From contig JAYTOR010000076.1 of NCBI GenBank assembly GCA_043747685.1, forward strand, positions 24,155-88,154: a DNA stretch of 64,000 nt, written 5' to 3'. A program made the translations under genes and the position numbers. Below are positions 24,925 through 34,369 of the stretch, in pieces. Position 1 is the stretch's first letter. Each line of letters begins with the position of its first letter. The notes under the pieces were generated by a model. The model was not told the origin of the DNA, did no database searches, and was given only the letters and a program-made list of their open reading frames with translations. Source of the stretch: JANXUF01 sp043747685. Its GTDB lineage: Bacteria > Actinomycetota > Acidimicrobiia > Acidimicrobiales > Ilumatobacteraceae.

Positions 24925-25776
24925 TCACGCCACGTGGGTCATTGCCGCAAATGCCGTTGCAGCCTTGCGAAACGTCGGGACCCTGGCGCGTTGGGTGAAG
25001 ACGTCGTACCCGTTGTCGACGATTCGATCGAGGATCTGCGAATACAACACCCGTGCCGCGCGCACGCACCGTCCTTCGGCCGGCGGCAGCATCCCGATGC
25101 CGATATCCGCCGATGCGTACAGCTGCCGGCAGCGTTCGATCTCGAAGCGCATCAGTTCGATCCACGCCTGGTCGACGATGCGACGCTGCGGGTCGACTCC
25201 GAATCGAGCGAGGTCCTCCTGGGGGATGTAGACCCGTCCTCTCGTGAGGTCCTCATCGACATCGCGCAGGAAGTTCGTCAGTTGGAAAGCGGTGCCGAGA
25301 TCGCGTGCGTGGGCGAACGCCAGCGGGGACGCCGGCTCGAGGATCGGCAGCATCATCTCGCCGATCACGGCTGCAGAGCCGTCGGTGTAGCCGAGCAGAT
25401 CGTCGAATGTCTCGTACGTCGAGATCGACAGGTCCATCGCCATCGAGGCGAGGAAACGGCGGAAGACTTCCGGGTCGTGGCCGAAGGCGTTGATCGTGTG
25501 CACGACGGCTTTGAGCACGATGTCGTCACTGCGACCACGCTGCCAGTCCAGGAACAACCGGTCCCCGAAGTCGCTCAGCGCTGCTGCTCGTTCGGCGACG
25601 GGAGCGTCACCGAGATCGTCGACGATGTCATCGGCATGCCGACAGAATCCGTACAGCGCCCAGACGTGGTGGCGTTTGACCCGCGGCAGCGCGTATGTCG
25701 CCCAGTAGTAGGTCGTGCCGTACTGCTTGTTGAGCCTGCGACAGTGGGCGTACGACTCCTGCAGGCTGACGGTCAT
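24925..25776 (-). CDS. crtB: Phytoene synthase
   Basis: A 283-residue trans-isoprenyl synthase with YWATYALPRVKRHHVWALYGFCR, the first Asp-rich motif DDIVDD and the second one in FLRDVDEDLTRGRVYIP. It condenses two geranylgeranyl diphosphates to phytoene. The ATG at 25776 overlaps the crtI stop (ATGA); the longer frame to 25887 is the antisense-free tail of crtI and lacks similarity. It lies in an operon idi-crtE, crtI, crtB, glycosyltransferase, acyltransferase. Confidence 0.93.
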   Translation of the reverse strand: MTVSLQESYAHCRRLNKQYGTTYYWATYALPRVKRHHVWALYGFCRHADDIVDDLGDAPVAERAAALSDFGDRLFLDWQRGRSDDIVLKAVVHTINAFGHDPEVFRRFLASMAMDLSISTYETFDDLLGYTDGSAAVIGEMMLPILEPASPLAFAHARDLGTAFQLTNFLRDVDEDLTRGRVYIPQEDLARFGVDPQRRIVDQAWIELMRFEIERCRQLYASADIGIGMLPPAEGRCVRAARVLYSQILDRIVDNGYDVFTQRARVPTFRKAATAFAAMTHVA

Positions 25777-27248
25777 CGGATGCTCAGTTCGTCGACACGG
25801 TCCGCCGCCAATTTGCCGGATACCAGCACCATCGGGACGCCGACACCGGGAACCGTACCGGACCCGGCGAACACCAGGCCGGGGCACGAGCGTTCGACGT
25901 TGCCAGGGCGGAACGGCCCGGTCTGGAAGAAGCGATGAGACAGTGCGAATGGCGTGCCGCGCTCCATGCCCTGCGCCTCCCAGTCGAGTGGGTCGACGAA
26001 GTGATCGACCTCGACATCGGACGGATAGCCGAGTTCACGGACCTGGCCGATGAGCCGTTCGCGGGCGCCGGCACGGTCCTTGGTCCAGTCAACCCTGCCG
26101 TCGAGATTGGGGGCCGGTTCGAGGGCATACAGGACATGGCGGCCCGCTGGTGCCATCGACGGTTCGTCGATCGTCGGAACGGTGACGAGAATCGACGGGT
26201 CCGTCATCCGGACACCGTCTTCGAGCAACGACCTGAATGCACCATCCCAGTCCTTGCCGAAGTGAATGTTGTGGTGTGCAGCACCAGGTGGCAGCTCACC
26301 GGCTACACCGGCGTGCCACACCATTGCCGACGGCGAATATTTGCCCTTTCGGGCTCGGCGTGGTGCCTCGACGCCGGGTAGCAGCATCCGGTAGGCGACA
26401 GGGAGATCGACAGTGCACACGACGGCATCTGCGGTCACGGCCTCACCCCCTACAAGCCGAACACCACGCGCCCTGCCGGTCGTACCACTGCTCAGCAGGA
26501 TCCGTTCGACCGGGGCGTCGTAGCGGATATCGACACCGGACTTGGCAGCGGCTGTCGCCAGCGCTGCCGGCAGAGCGTGCATGCCACCTTCTGGAATGAA
26601 CACGCCGTTGACCGAGTCCATGTAGGTGATGACGGCGTACAGCGCCAGCGCCTGTTGCGGTGCGAGGCCGGCATACATCGCCTGAAAGCTGAAGATACGC
26701 ACCAGCCGTTCGTCCTTGAAGAACTTCTTGACCGCAGACTCCAACCGACCGAAGGCCCCGGACCGCAGCAGTTGCAGCGCCGGGCCAATCGGGTGCAGCA
26801 GCGACGCCGGCGAGTGGAAGTTTCGGTCGATGAAGTTCGGCATCTCGAGCTGATACAGCTCCGTCAGCCAGTCGCAGAAACGGTGGAACGCTTCGGCCTC
26901 CGCCGGTCCGCACAACGACCTGATCTCGGCCGCCATCGGCTCACGACCGTGGCGGACGTAGAGCTGCGAGCCATCGGCATAACACGCTCGGTACATCGGG
27001 TCGACAGGATTGATCGTCAGGAAGTCGCGCCCGTCGAGATCGAGAGCGCGGAAGCAATCCTCGACGAGGCCCGGCATCGTCAGTACCGACGGACCCGTAT
27101 CGAATCGATAGCCACCCATCGTCAGTGTCCCGGCGCGGCCGCCCGGCACGTCGGCGGCTTCGACGACCTGGACGTCATGGCCGCGCCCGCGCAGATGGCA
27201 GGCGGCCGAGAGACCTGCGAGCCCCGCACCGATCACGATGACACGCAT
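25773..27248 (-). CDS. crtI: Phytoene desaturase
   Basis: A 491-residue FAD-dependent enzyme. VIVIGAGLAGLSAACHL is the dinucleotide-binding site, followed by GGRAGTLTMGGYRFDTGPS and a C-terminal FAGSGTVPGVGVPMVLVSGKLAA, the carotenoid-desaturase signature. It converts phytoene to lycopene or a related intermediate at the membrane. The ATG is one base after the idi-crtE stop (TGAGATG). Confidence 0.94.
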   Translation of the reverse strand: MRVIVIGAGLAGLSAACHLRGRGHDVQVVEAADVPGGRAGTLTMGGYRFDTGPSVLTMPGLVEDCFRALDLDGRDFLTINPVDPMYRACYADGSQLYVRHGREPMAAEIRSLCGPAEAEAFHRFCDWLTELYQLEMPNFIDRNFHSPASLLHPIGPALQLLRSGAFGRLESAVKKFFKDERLVRIFSFQAMYAGLAPQQALALYAVITYMDSVNGVFIPEGGMHALPAALATAAAKSGVDIRYDAPVERILLSSGTTGRARGVRLVGGEAVTADAVVCTVDLPVAYRMLLPGVEAPRRARKGKYSPSAMVWHAGVAGELPPGAAHHNIHFGKDWDGAFRSLLEDGVRMTDPSILVTVPTIDEPSMAPAGRHVLYALEPAPNLDGRVDWTKDRAGARERLIGQVRELGYPSDVEVDHFVDPLDWEAQGMERGTPFALSHRFFQTGPFRPGNVERSCPGLVFAGSGTVPGVGVPMVLVSGKLAADRVDELSIR

Positions 27249-27249
27249 C

Positions 27250-29025
27250 TCAAGCCGCCCTGTATGTCAGATGATGGGCGAGGCTGACGAGAGCGCAGCG
27301 CGCCGTCGGCAGCACATGCTCGACCGCCTGCTCGGCTTCTGCGAGCCGGGATGCGATCAACGTCTCGATCGATGCCAGCGCACCGCAGTCGGCGACGATG
27401 TCACGACATCTCGCCTCCGTTGCCTCGTCGAGGTCGTCGTTGCCGAGCGAAGCAGCTAGCAACCGATGACCGGATCCACTCGAAAGCTCGAGCGCCCGCA
27501 CGAGCAGCAGACTTGCCTTGCCGTCACGCAGATCGTCGCTGGCGCTCTTGCCGGTGACCGTCGGATCACCGAACACTCCGAGCACGTCGTCGCGTAGCTG
27601 AAAGGCGACACCGGCTGCGTCGCCGTAGCTGCGCAGCGAAGCAGCAGTGCGTTCGTCGACACCGGCGAGCGCCGCTCCGAGCTCGAGCGGCCGCGTCACC
27701 GTATAGCGGCCCGATTTGAGGAGAGCGATATTCGCTGCCTGCTGCTGCGTTGCCGGCGAACCAGCGAGGCGGATGTCCAGATACTGGCCGGCGATGACTT
27801 CCGTTCGGAGCTGCGAGAACACGGCACGCACCCGCTTCGCCGTCGCCGGATCGCAGTCCATCAGGTCCAGTAACTCGTCAGCCCAGACGAATGCCAGATC
27901 CCCTGCCATGATCGCCGCCGAGGCACCGAACCACCCGCTGTCGCCACCGGCGTCCGAAGCACGATGGAGGTCTGCGAACTGCACGTGTGCTGCATCGGCA
28001 CCGCGACGCACCGTCGATCGGTCCATCACGTCGTCGTGGATCAACGCGAAGGTGTGCAGCATCTCGACTGCAGCAGCGGCACTCGAGACATTCCCGTCAT
28101 CGGCGTTGCCGCCACTGTGATGTCCCCAGTAGACGAACGACGGCCGCAGCCGCTTGCCACCGGCGGCGAACAGCAGGCCGACCTGGGCGGTGAGCTCGGC
28201 GACGAGCGGATCGAGGTCGGCGAGGACGCGCTCACGATCGGCCAGGAAACGGACGACCAGGTCGTCGACCTGGGTGCCCATCGGCGTGAACGGGTCCGAA
28301 GCAACCGGTACATGCTCGCCGCCAACCCTTCCGCCGACCCTTCCATTCACGCTTCCGCCACCGGTGCCTTCGACGAGCGGCTGGCCGACAGGAGTCGCCA
28401 TCCGTGGGATATCGTGTTTGTTGGACCGGGTGGTGGACTGACGGAGCCAAGCCAGCGGATCGGCCATCATCGCTGACAGCCGGCCGACCTGGCTGACGGA
28501 CCACGGACTGAGGCTCAGCGGATGCTTCGTGGCGCGCTCGAGCAGCTGCGGCCAGGTGACCCATTCATAGGCGTCGACCTCGTCGGGGTCGGCACACAGT
28601 GGGCCTTCGACCTCAGCGACGAACGTCGGACAGAGTTCGTGCTCGACGATGCCATCGTCCATCTCGGCGCGATAGGTGAAGTCCGGAATCGCACATCGAA
28701 GCCTGCTCGGCACCAGTCCGAGTTCATCGAACAGATGACGCCGAACTGCCTCCGTGACGTCTTCACCGGGTGCCGGGTGCCCGCAGCAGGCGTTGCTCCA
28801 GACCGACGGCCATGTCGGCTTCGTCGAAGCGCGTTGGGTCAACAGAACCCGGCCATTGGCGTCGAATACATAGCACGAGAACCCCAGGTGGAGCGGAGTA
28901 TCCGCTCGGTGCACCGTCCATTTCGGGGCGCTGCCGCATGGGCGGCCATGTCGGTCGAGGAGTACGACATCGCGCGTCGACGACTTGGTACGGACACTGA
29001 CCGAGGGAAGCGACATCTCCAGCAC
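27250..29025 (-). CDS. Fused isopentenyl-diphosphate isomerase and geranylgeranyl diphosphate synthase
   Basis: One uninterrupted 591-residue frame. Residues 1-195 are a type-1 IPP isomerase (Nudix fold): LGFSCYVFD, SVWSNACCGHPAPGED with the catalytic-cysteine region, RRHLFDELGL and GIVEHELCPTF. Residues 196-250 are a Gly/Val-rich linker with a GGRVGG repeat. Residues 250-591 are a polyprenyl synthetase with GGKRLRP, the first Asp-rich motif HDDVMD (D331-D335) and QLRDDVLGVFGD as the second. The two enzymes act one after the other: the first makes dimethylallyl diphosphate, the second elongates it. Start: GTG 29025, or ATG 29016. Methionines at residues 209 and 249 could also start a separate synthase. 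It heads the carotenoid operon. Confidence 0.92.
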   Translation of the reverse strand: MLEMSLPSVSVRTKSSTRDVVLLDRHGRPCGSAPKWTVHRADTPLHLGFSCYVFDANGRVLLTQRASTKPTWPSVWSNACCGHPAPGEDVTEAVRRHLFDELGLVPSRLRCAIPDFTYRAEMDDGIVEHELCPTFVAEVEGPLCADPDEVDAYEWVTWPQLLERATKHPLSLSPWSVSQVGRLSAMMADPLAWLRQSTTRSNKHDIPRMATPVGQPLVEGTGGGSVNGRVGGRVGGEHVPVASDPFTPMGTQVDDLVVRFLADRERVLADLDPLVAELTAQVGLLFAAGGKRLRPSFVYWGHHSGGNADDGNVSSAAAAVEMLHTFALIHDDVMDRSTVRRGADAAHVQFADLHRASDAGGDSGWFGASAAIMAGDLAFVWADELLDLMDCDPATAKRVRAVFSQLRTEVIAGQYLDIRLAGSPATQQQAANIALLKSGRYTVTRPLELGAALAGVDERTAASLRSYGDAAGVAFQLRDDVLGVFGDPTVTGKSASDDLRDGKASLLLVRALELSSGSGHRLLAASLGNDDLDEATEARCRDIVADCGALASIETLIASRLAEAEQAVEHVLPTARCALVSLAHHLTYRAA

Positions 29026-29104
29026 GATTCCACGCTACCCGCCGTCCCGAATTACTAAACGCGTTCAAGTTTTGAATTTCGGCTCTGCTCGTGGACCTGT
29101 CGGC

Positions 29105-32100
29105 TCAGACGGCCTGTGCCATTCTTCTGAGGGCGTCGAACGGAATGGCGACGCGATCCGGGCGGTGACCGAGTTCATAACGCACTTCGTAGGCGGCCTT
29201 CTGGATGATCGCTGCGTCCAGCAGCAGCGCCACATCGGTGCTCTTGGACGGCAGCACATCGGCACCATCGAGCTCCAGCAGGTACGCCTGCACCAGTCGA
29301 TGCGAGCACCATCCGTCGAACGCGACCGCCAGTGGGCGAAGCGATTCCAGCGTCCCGAAACCGTGCTCGACCGCAGCGGTGAGCGCCTCGTTGGCGGCGT
29401 AATCGTAGGAGCGGATCATGCCGGCGACGTCGACCAGCGGCGTTCGTTTGATCGAACGCTCCCCCAGCGGGCGGCTCGGCTCGCCTTCGAAGTCGATGAA
29501 GGTGATGTCTCCGGCGCGAGCTAGGATTTGGCCGAGGTGTAGGTCGCCATGGATACGGATCCTCTGCCCGTCGATCTGTGCGCCCATCAGCGAATCGCAG
29601 CTCGCCAGCATCATCCGCTCGACGGCGGCGATCGCATCAGCGTCAGCCGACGCCGATCCGCGCAGCGCCTTGGCGGTGATCTTCGCTTCCGAGCGGAGCG
29701 TCTGGTAGAACGACCGTTGGGCGTGGGCGTTGAAAGCCTGTGGGACGAGCCTCGGCGAGTGACCCTTCGCCAGCGCCATGTGGAGCTCCGCAGTGCGCCG
29801 ACCGAGTAACTCGGCAAATGCCAGCCCTTCTGCGAGTTCCTCGGCGAGATGATCAGGGAGGACGGCGTCGGCGAGCAGCGTCGGCAACGGTGTACCGGCT
29901 TGCTGATCCGGTGCCAGCGCGGCGGCACGCTGCAGGAAGTTGACAACTTGATCGACGACGGTCGAATAGGCGTCGCCGTCCGCACGGACGTAGCACACGA
30001 GCGTGGCGATCGTCGCCGATTCATTGGCGGCGTTCGGCGCGTAGTCGAGCGTTCCGGCGAGCTGGGCAACGTTCGGGAACCCGACGGAGTTGAGGTGCGT
30101 CAGCATCTCGACCTCCGGATGGATCCCGGACTCCACCCGCCTCAGCAGTTTCAACACCCATTGGTCGTTGATGATCATCGACGAGTTGCTCTGTTCGACG
30201 CTGATCGGTTTGGCATCGAGCACGCCGAGTCGCCGGCCGGGCGACCTTCCGACGGTTCGGCCGACGAGAGCCCCGTTGGCACCGTGCTCCGTGTCGCCGC
30301 GCAGCACGATCGAGGCGGCTGCACCGCCGAAGGCGGGATCCAACGTCATTCCGACCGCACCCGTCTCCTGTGCCGCCGCAGCGCCGAGTATCAGTACATA
30401 CTGCGCCGGTTCACCGCTGTCGAAGTCGATCTGCACAAGCACCCACCACAGTTGATCGGCGAGTTCGATGACGTCGACGATCGATGTGTCGTTGATCGCC
30501 CGGTGGCGATCGCCGAACCAACGCTGGGCAACGATGTAGGGACGAAACGCCGTGAGCAGGGCGGCAATGTCTTTGCGCCTGAGCGGCAAGACCAGCGGGG
30601 GGATCGCCAGCAACGGGGTGACGTCGGGGGCGGTTGCTTCGGCATCTGCCGGACGAGCGAGTTTCAACCAGAAGACGTCGTGCGGCCCGAGTGTCAGCCG
30701 ATAGCTGTGTTCGTCGACGGGCGCAAGCACTGCACCGCCTGCCAATTCGACCGGCCTGACTCCTTCATAGCCCGCGAGCGGGATCTCGACCTGCTGGGCG
30801 TGGCGTGAGAGGTTGGCGACGACGAGGACATCGTCGTGGTCCGGCAACGTGCGAAGGAACGTGAGTACTTTGGAGTTGTCGCTGTCGATCATCTGCATCG
30901 CCCCCCGTGCGAACACGGGATGGCGCTGGCGCATGGCGATCATGCGCCGCATCCACCACCACAGCGAGGCCGGGTTACGTCGCTGTGCCTCGACGTTGAT
31001 CGATGCAAAATGATGTTGCGGATCGGTGACCGTCGGCAGGAACAGTCGCTGTGGGTCCGCGCTGGAAAAGCCGGCATTACGGTCGGCACTCCACTGCATC
31101 GGTGTGCGAACCGAGTCCCGATCACCCAGGTAGACGTTGTCGCCCATGCCGATTTCGTCGCCGTAGTAGATCGTCGGGGTGCCAGGCATCGACAGCAGCA
31201 ACGCATTGAGCAATTCGACCTTGCGGCGATCGTCCTGCATGAGCGTCATCAACCGGCGGCGGATGCCGACGTTGACGCGCATGCGCGGATCACCGGCGTA
31301 GCGGCGATACATGTAGTCGCGTTCCTCGTCGGTCACCATCTCGAGCGTCAACTCGTCGTGGTTGCGCAGGAACAGCGCCCACTGGCAGCCGTCAGGCAGC
31401 GCCGGGGTCTGTTCGAGGATGTCGACGATCGGCGTGCGGCTCTCCATCTGCAACGCCAGGTACAGGCGCGGCATCACCGGGAAGTGAAACGCCATATGGC
31501 ATTCGTCGCCGTCGCCGAAGTACTCGACGGCGTCCTCCGGCCACTGATTGGCCTCCGCCAGCAGCATCCGACCCGGGTAGTGCTCGTCCATGTGGGCCCG
31601 CAGCGACTTGAGGAATTCGTGCGTCTCGGGGAGGTTCTCGCAGTTCGTGCCCTCGCGCTCGAACAGGTACGGAATGGCGTCGAGACGGACACCGTCGACG
31701 CCCATCTTGAACCACTTGTCGAAGATGCGGAACATCTCGCGTCTGACGTCAGGGCTGTCGAAGTTGAGGTCGGGCTGGTGTTGGAAGAAGCGGTGCCAGA
31801 AGTACGACTGGGCGACCGGGTCCCACGTCCAGTTCGAGGTCTCGGTGTCGGTGAAGATGATGCGTGCGTCCTCGTACTTCTCGACCGTGTCGCTCCACAC
31901 GTAGTAGTTACGATGACGACTGCCGGCTGGCGCTTTGCGGGCGCGTTGGAACCACGCGTGCTGGTCGGAGGTGTGGTTCATCACCAGCTCGACGATCACC
32001 TTGAGCCCACGTTCGTGGGCGGCCTTGAGGAAGCGCTTGAACGACGCCATATCGCCATACGACGGGTTCACCGTCTCGTAGTCCGCAATGTCGTAACCGT

Positions 32101-32329
32101 CGTCCCGGAGCGGTGAAGGGAAGAATGGCAACAACCAGATCGCGTCGATGCCGAGGTCGACGATGTAGTCCAACTTGGAAGTCAACCCGTCGAAGTCGCC
32201 GGTGCCATCGCCGTTGCTGTCGGAAAACGAGCGGACATGCAGTTGGTAGATGACGACATCGCGGAACCAGTCGAGCGGCTGCGGTCCTGAAGCGGCAACG
32301 GCTGTTGCCGTGTTCGGTGGTGTGCTCAT
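29105..32329 (-). CDS. treS: Trehalose synthase / maltokinase fusion
   Basis: A 1074-residue protein. Residues ~15-560 are a GH13 trehalose synthase (nucleophile Asp in DGVRLDAIPYL, acid/base Glu in LLAEANQWPED, FLRNHDELT, and the PTIYYGDEIGMGDN loop). Residues ~600-1070 are a maltokinase (Pep2/Mak type) with IHGDLHLGQIL and ITFIDFEGEPSRPL. It interconverts trehalose and maltose and phosphorylates maltose to maltose-1-phosphate, the donor for GlgE. Its ATG overlaps the glgE stop (ATGA), so the pathway partners are translationally coupled. The fusion is known in actinomycetes. Confidence 0.94.
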   Translation of the reverse strand: MSTPPNTATAVAASGPQPLDWFRDVVIYQLHVRSFSDSNGDGTGDFDGLTSKLDYIVDLGIDAIWLLPFFPSPLRDDGYDIADYETVNPSYGDMASFKRFLKAAHERGLKVIVELVMNHTSDQHAWFQRARKAPAGSRHRNYYVWSDTVEKYEDARIIFTDTETSNWTWDPVAQSYFWHRFFQHQPDLNFDSPDVRREMFRIFDKWFKMGVDGVRLDAIPYLFEREGTNCENLPETHEFLKSLRAHMDEHYPGRMLLAEANQWPEDAVEYFGDGDECHMAFHFPVMPRLYLALQMESRTPIVDILEQTPALPDGCQWALFLRNHDELTLEMVTDEERDYMYRRYAGDPRMRVNVGIRRRLMTLMQDDRRKVELLNALLLSMPGTPTIYYGDEIGMGDNVYLGDRDSVRTPMQWSADRNAGFSSADPQRLFLPTVTDPQHHFASINVEAQRRNPASLWWWMRRMIAMRQRHPVFARGAMQMIDSDNSKVLTFLRTLPDHDDVLVVANLSRHAQQVEIPLAGYEGVRPVELAGGAVLAPVDEHSYRLTLGPHDVFWLKLARPADAEATAPDVTPLLAIPPLVLPLRRKDIAALLTAFRPYIVAQRWFGDRHRAINDTSIVDVIELADQLWWVLVQIDFDSGEPAQYVLILGAAAAQETGAVGMTLDPAFGGAAASIVLRGDTEHGANGALVGRTVGRSPGRRLGVLDAKPISVEQSNSSMIINDQWVLKLLRRVESGIHPEVEMLTHLNSVGFPNVAQLAGTLDYAPNAANESATIATLVCYVRADGDAYSTVVDQVVNFLQRAAALAPDQQAGTPLPTLLADAVLPDHLAEELAEGLAFAELLGRRTAELHMALAKGHSPRLVPQAFNAHAQRSFYQTLRSEAKITAKALRGSASADADAIAAVERMMLASCDSLMGAQIDGQRIRIHGDLHLGQILARAGDITFIDFEGEPSRPLGERSIKRTPLVDVAGMIRSYDYAANEALTAAVEHGFGTLESLRPLAVAFDGWCSHRLVQAYLLELDGADVLPSKSTDVALLLDAAIIQKAAYEVRYELGHRPDRVAIPFDALRRMAQAV

Positions 32330-34356
32330 GATTCCTCGTTCGTGTTCGGCGTGAGATTCGATGTGAGATTCGATGTGAGATCAGGGAGCCGGACGGCGAA
32401 GACGTGCGCCGGCTGATGTTTCCAGGGGTCCAGTTGCACCCAGTTGTCGGCACCGTGCCACTGATAGACGGCACCGGTCAGCAGGTCCTCGACCTCGTAC
32501 GCTCCGGTGAAGTCGGCGTATTCCTCGCCGAAGACACGGAGGTCCAGCCGCACGATCGACGACTGCGCGTTCCAGTAATCGGTGTTGCAGACGACGAGGA
32601 TCGGGTCATCGCTGAGACCTTCGCCTGCGCCCGTCTCGCCTGCGCCCGCCAACCTGCGAGGCGCCGGGGTCTTGGTGTAGGCGACGAGGCGCTCGTTGTC
32701 GCACGAGTGGAAGACCAGCGTGCGATCGTGCTGCAGCGCCCGATGTGATCGGCGGGTGCCGTTGATCGTCGTCAACAGGCCGCGCAGTGAATTCGGGTCG
32801 TCGAGATTCCATGAACGGACCTCGTATTTCTCCCCACCGGCGTATTCCTCGGAAGGTTCGCGAACCGCCTCGTGCACCTGCAACTCATAAACCGGACCGT
32901 AAATGCCGTAGCTGGCGCTGAGCGTCGCCGCGAGTATCGCCCTGGCGATGAACACCTGGCGTGTGCCCTGCTGGAGTTCCTCGGTGAGGATGTCGGGCGT
33001 GTTCGCCCATGAACTGCTGCGGAAGTGCTCGATGTTGTCGCCATCCGTCAGTAGTTCGTAGTACCGCTGTATCTCATACGGGGAGTGCTGCCACGGGAAA
33101 TGCTGATACGACACGCTGAAACCGATGCGTGACAACTGCATCATCACGTCCGGGTGTGAGAAAGCCTCTGCGAGGAACACGAGGCCGGGGTCCTCGGCCC
33201 TCATCTCGGCGAACAGCCATTCCCAGAACGCGAATGGCTTGGTGTGCGGGTTGTCGATGCGGAAGACGCGGACACCGTGTCCCCGCCAGAAGCGGATCAC
33301 ATCGGCGAGCGCCTCCCAGAGTTCGCGCCAATGAGGCGAATCGAAGTCGAACGGGACGATGTCCTGGTACTGCTTGGGCGGGTTCTCGGCGTAGGCGATC
33401 GTGCCATCCGGCCTGACCTGGAACCATTCCGGATGCTCCGTCACCCACGGATGATCGGGGGCACACTGAAAGGCGATATCGAGGGCGATCTCCAGACCCT
33501 TCGACTGCGCAGCAGCGACCAACGCATCGAAGTCGTCGAACGTGCCGAGCGCCGGCAGGATCGCCGTATGCCCGCCCTCGGCAGCACCGATCGCCCACGG
33601 ACTGCCGACGTCGTCTGCGCCGGCAACGACGTTGTTGTCCTTCCCCTTGCGGTGCGACCGCCCGATCGGATGAATCGGTGGAAAGTAGAGGATGTCGAAA
33701 CCCATCGCGACGACGTCGTCGAGGCGTTCCATTGCGGTCTGCAAGGTGCCGTGTCCGCCATTGATGCCCGTCGATCGCGGGAAGAACTCGTACCACGCGC
33801 CGAACGATGCGAGTGGGCGATCGACGACGATGCGTTCGGTCCGACTGCTGACGAAATCGGTACGTGGTGCCGCCAGCGCAGCGAGTTCCGCTTCCTCGTT
33901 GCCCGTCACCTGACCGGCAGCCTGCTTGCGGGTGATCTTCGACTGCAGCGTCGCAGCCCGATCGATCCACGCGGTGATCGTGAATTCGTAGATACCAAGA
34001 GCATCGAGCGATACGTCGCAGGTGAACTCGTAGCCCGTTGTGCGCTCCATCGGCACGACGGTTGTTGCGCCGCTCGGCGAGGTCACCGAAGCGCTCGCGC
34101 CGAGAACCATCGCTCCGTCGCAGACGACGATCGCGCGTAGTTCGATGACATCGCCGGACACCCGCTTGGACGGATAATCGCCGGCGGAAACGGTCGGCTG
34201 GACTTTGGTGATCGCCAACCGCGCCGGGCGTGTGGGCACAGGCTCGACAGCTTCAGGAGGGGGTAACGAGGGCGAGGGCGAGGGCAGCGGTTCGACTGTC
34301 GTCACGGGATCCTCGGCATGTGGCCGCCGCCAAAATCGTTGTTGTTGTTGCGACAT
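32326..34356 (-). CDS. glgE: Alpha-1,4-glucan:maltose-1-phosphate maltosyltransferase
   Basis: A GH13_3 enzyme of 676 residues. RLAITKVQPTVSAGDYPSKR opens the N-terminal domain; the catalytic domain contains FPRSTGINGGHGTL, IHPIGRSHRKGKDN, FRIDNPHTKP with the nucleophile Asp, and VFLAEAFSHP with the acid/base Glu. It moves maltose from maltose-1-phosphate to growing alpha-glucan. The ATG at 34356 has GGAGG 6 bases upstream. The tail carries a short LTSNLTSNL repeat (a 12-base tandem unit). Confidence 0.94.
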   Translation of the reverse strand: MSQQQQRFWRRPHAEDPVTTVEPLPSPSPSLPPPEAVEPVPTRPARLAITKVQPTVSAGDYPSKRVSGDVIELRAIVVCDGAMVLGASASVTSPSGATTVVPMERTTGYEFTCDVSLDALGIYEFTITAWIDRAATLQSKITRKQAAGQVTGNEEAELAALAAPRTDFVSSRTERIVVDRPLASFGAWYEFFPRSTGINGGHGTLQTAMERLDDVVAMGFDILYFPPIHPIGRSHRKGKDNNVVAGADDVGSPWAIGAAEGGHTAILPALGTFDDFDALVAAAQSKGLEIALDIAFQCAPDHPWVTEHPEWFQVRPDGTIAYAENPPKQYQDIVPFDFDSPHWRELWEALADVIRFWRGHGVRVFRIDNPHTKPFAFWEWLFAEMRAEDPGLVFLAEAFSHPDVMMQLSRIGFSVSYQHFPWQHSPYEIQRYYELLTDGDNIEHFRSSSWANTPDILTEELQQGTRQVFIARAILAATLSASYGIYGPVYELQVHEAVREPSEEYAGGEKYEVRSWNLDDPNSLRGLLTTINGTRRSHRALQHDRTLVFHSCDNERLVAYTKTPAPRRLAGAGETGAGEGLSDDPILVVCNTDYWNAQSSIVRLDLRVFGEEYADFTGAYEVEDLLTGAVYQWHGADNWVQLDPWKHQPAHVFAVRLPDLTSNLTSNLTPNTNEES

Positions 34357-34369
34357 CGAAACCTCCGTG

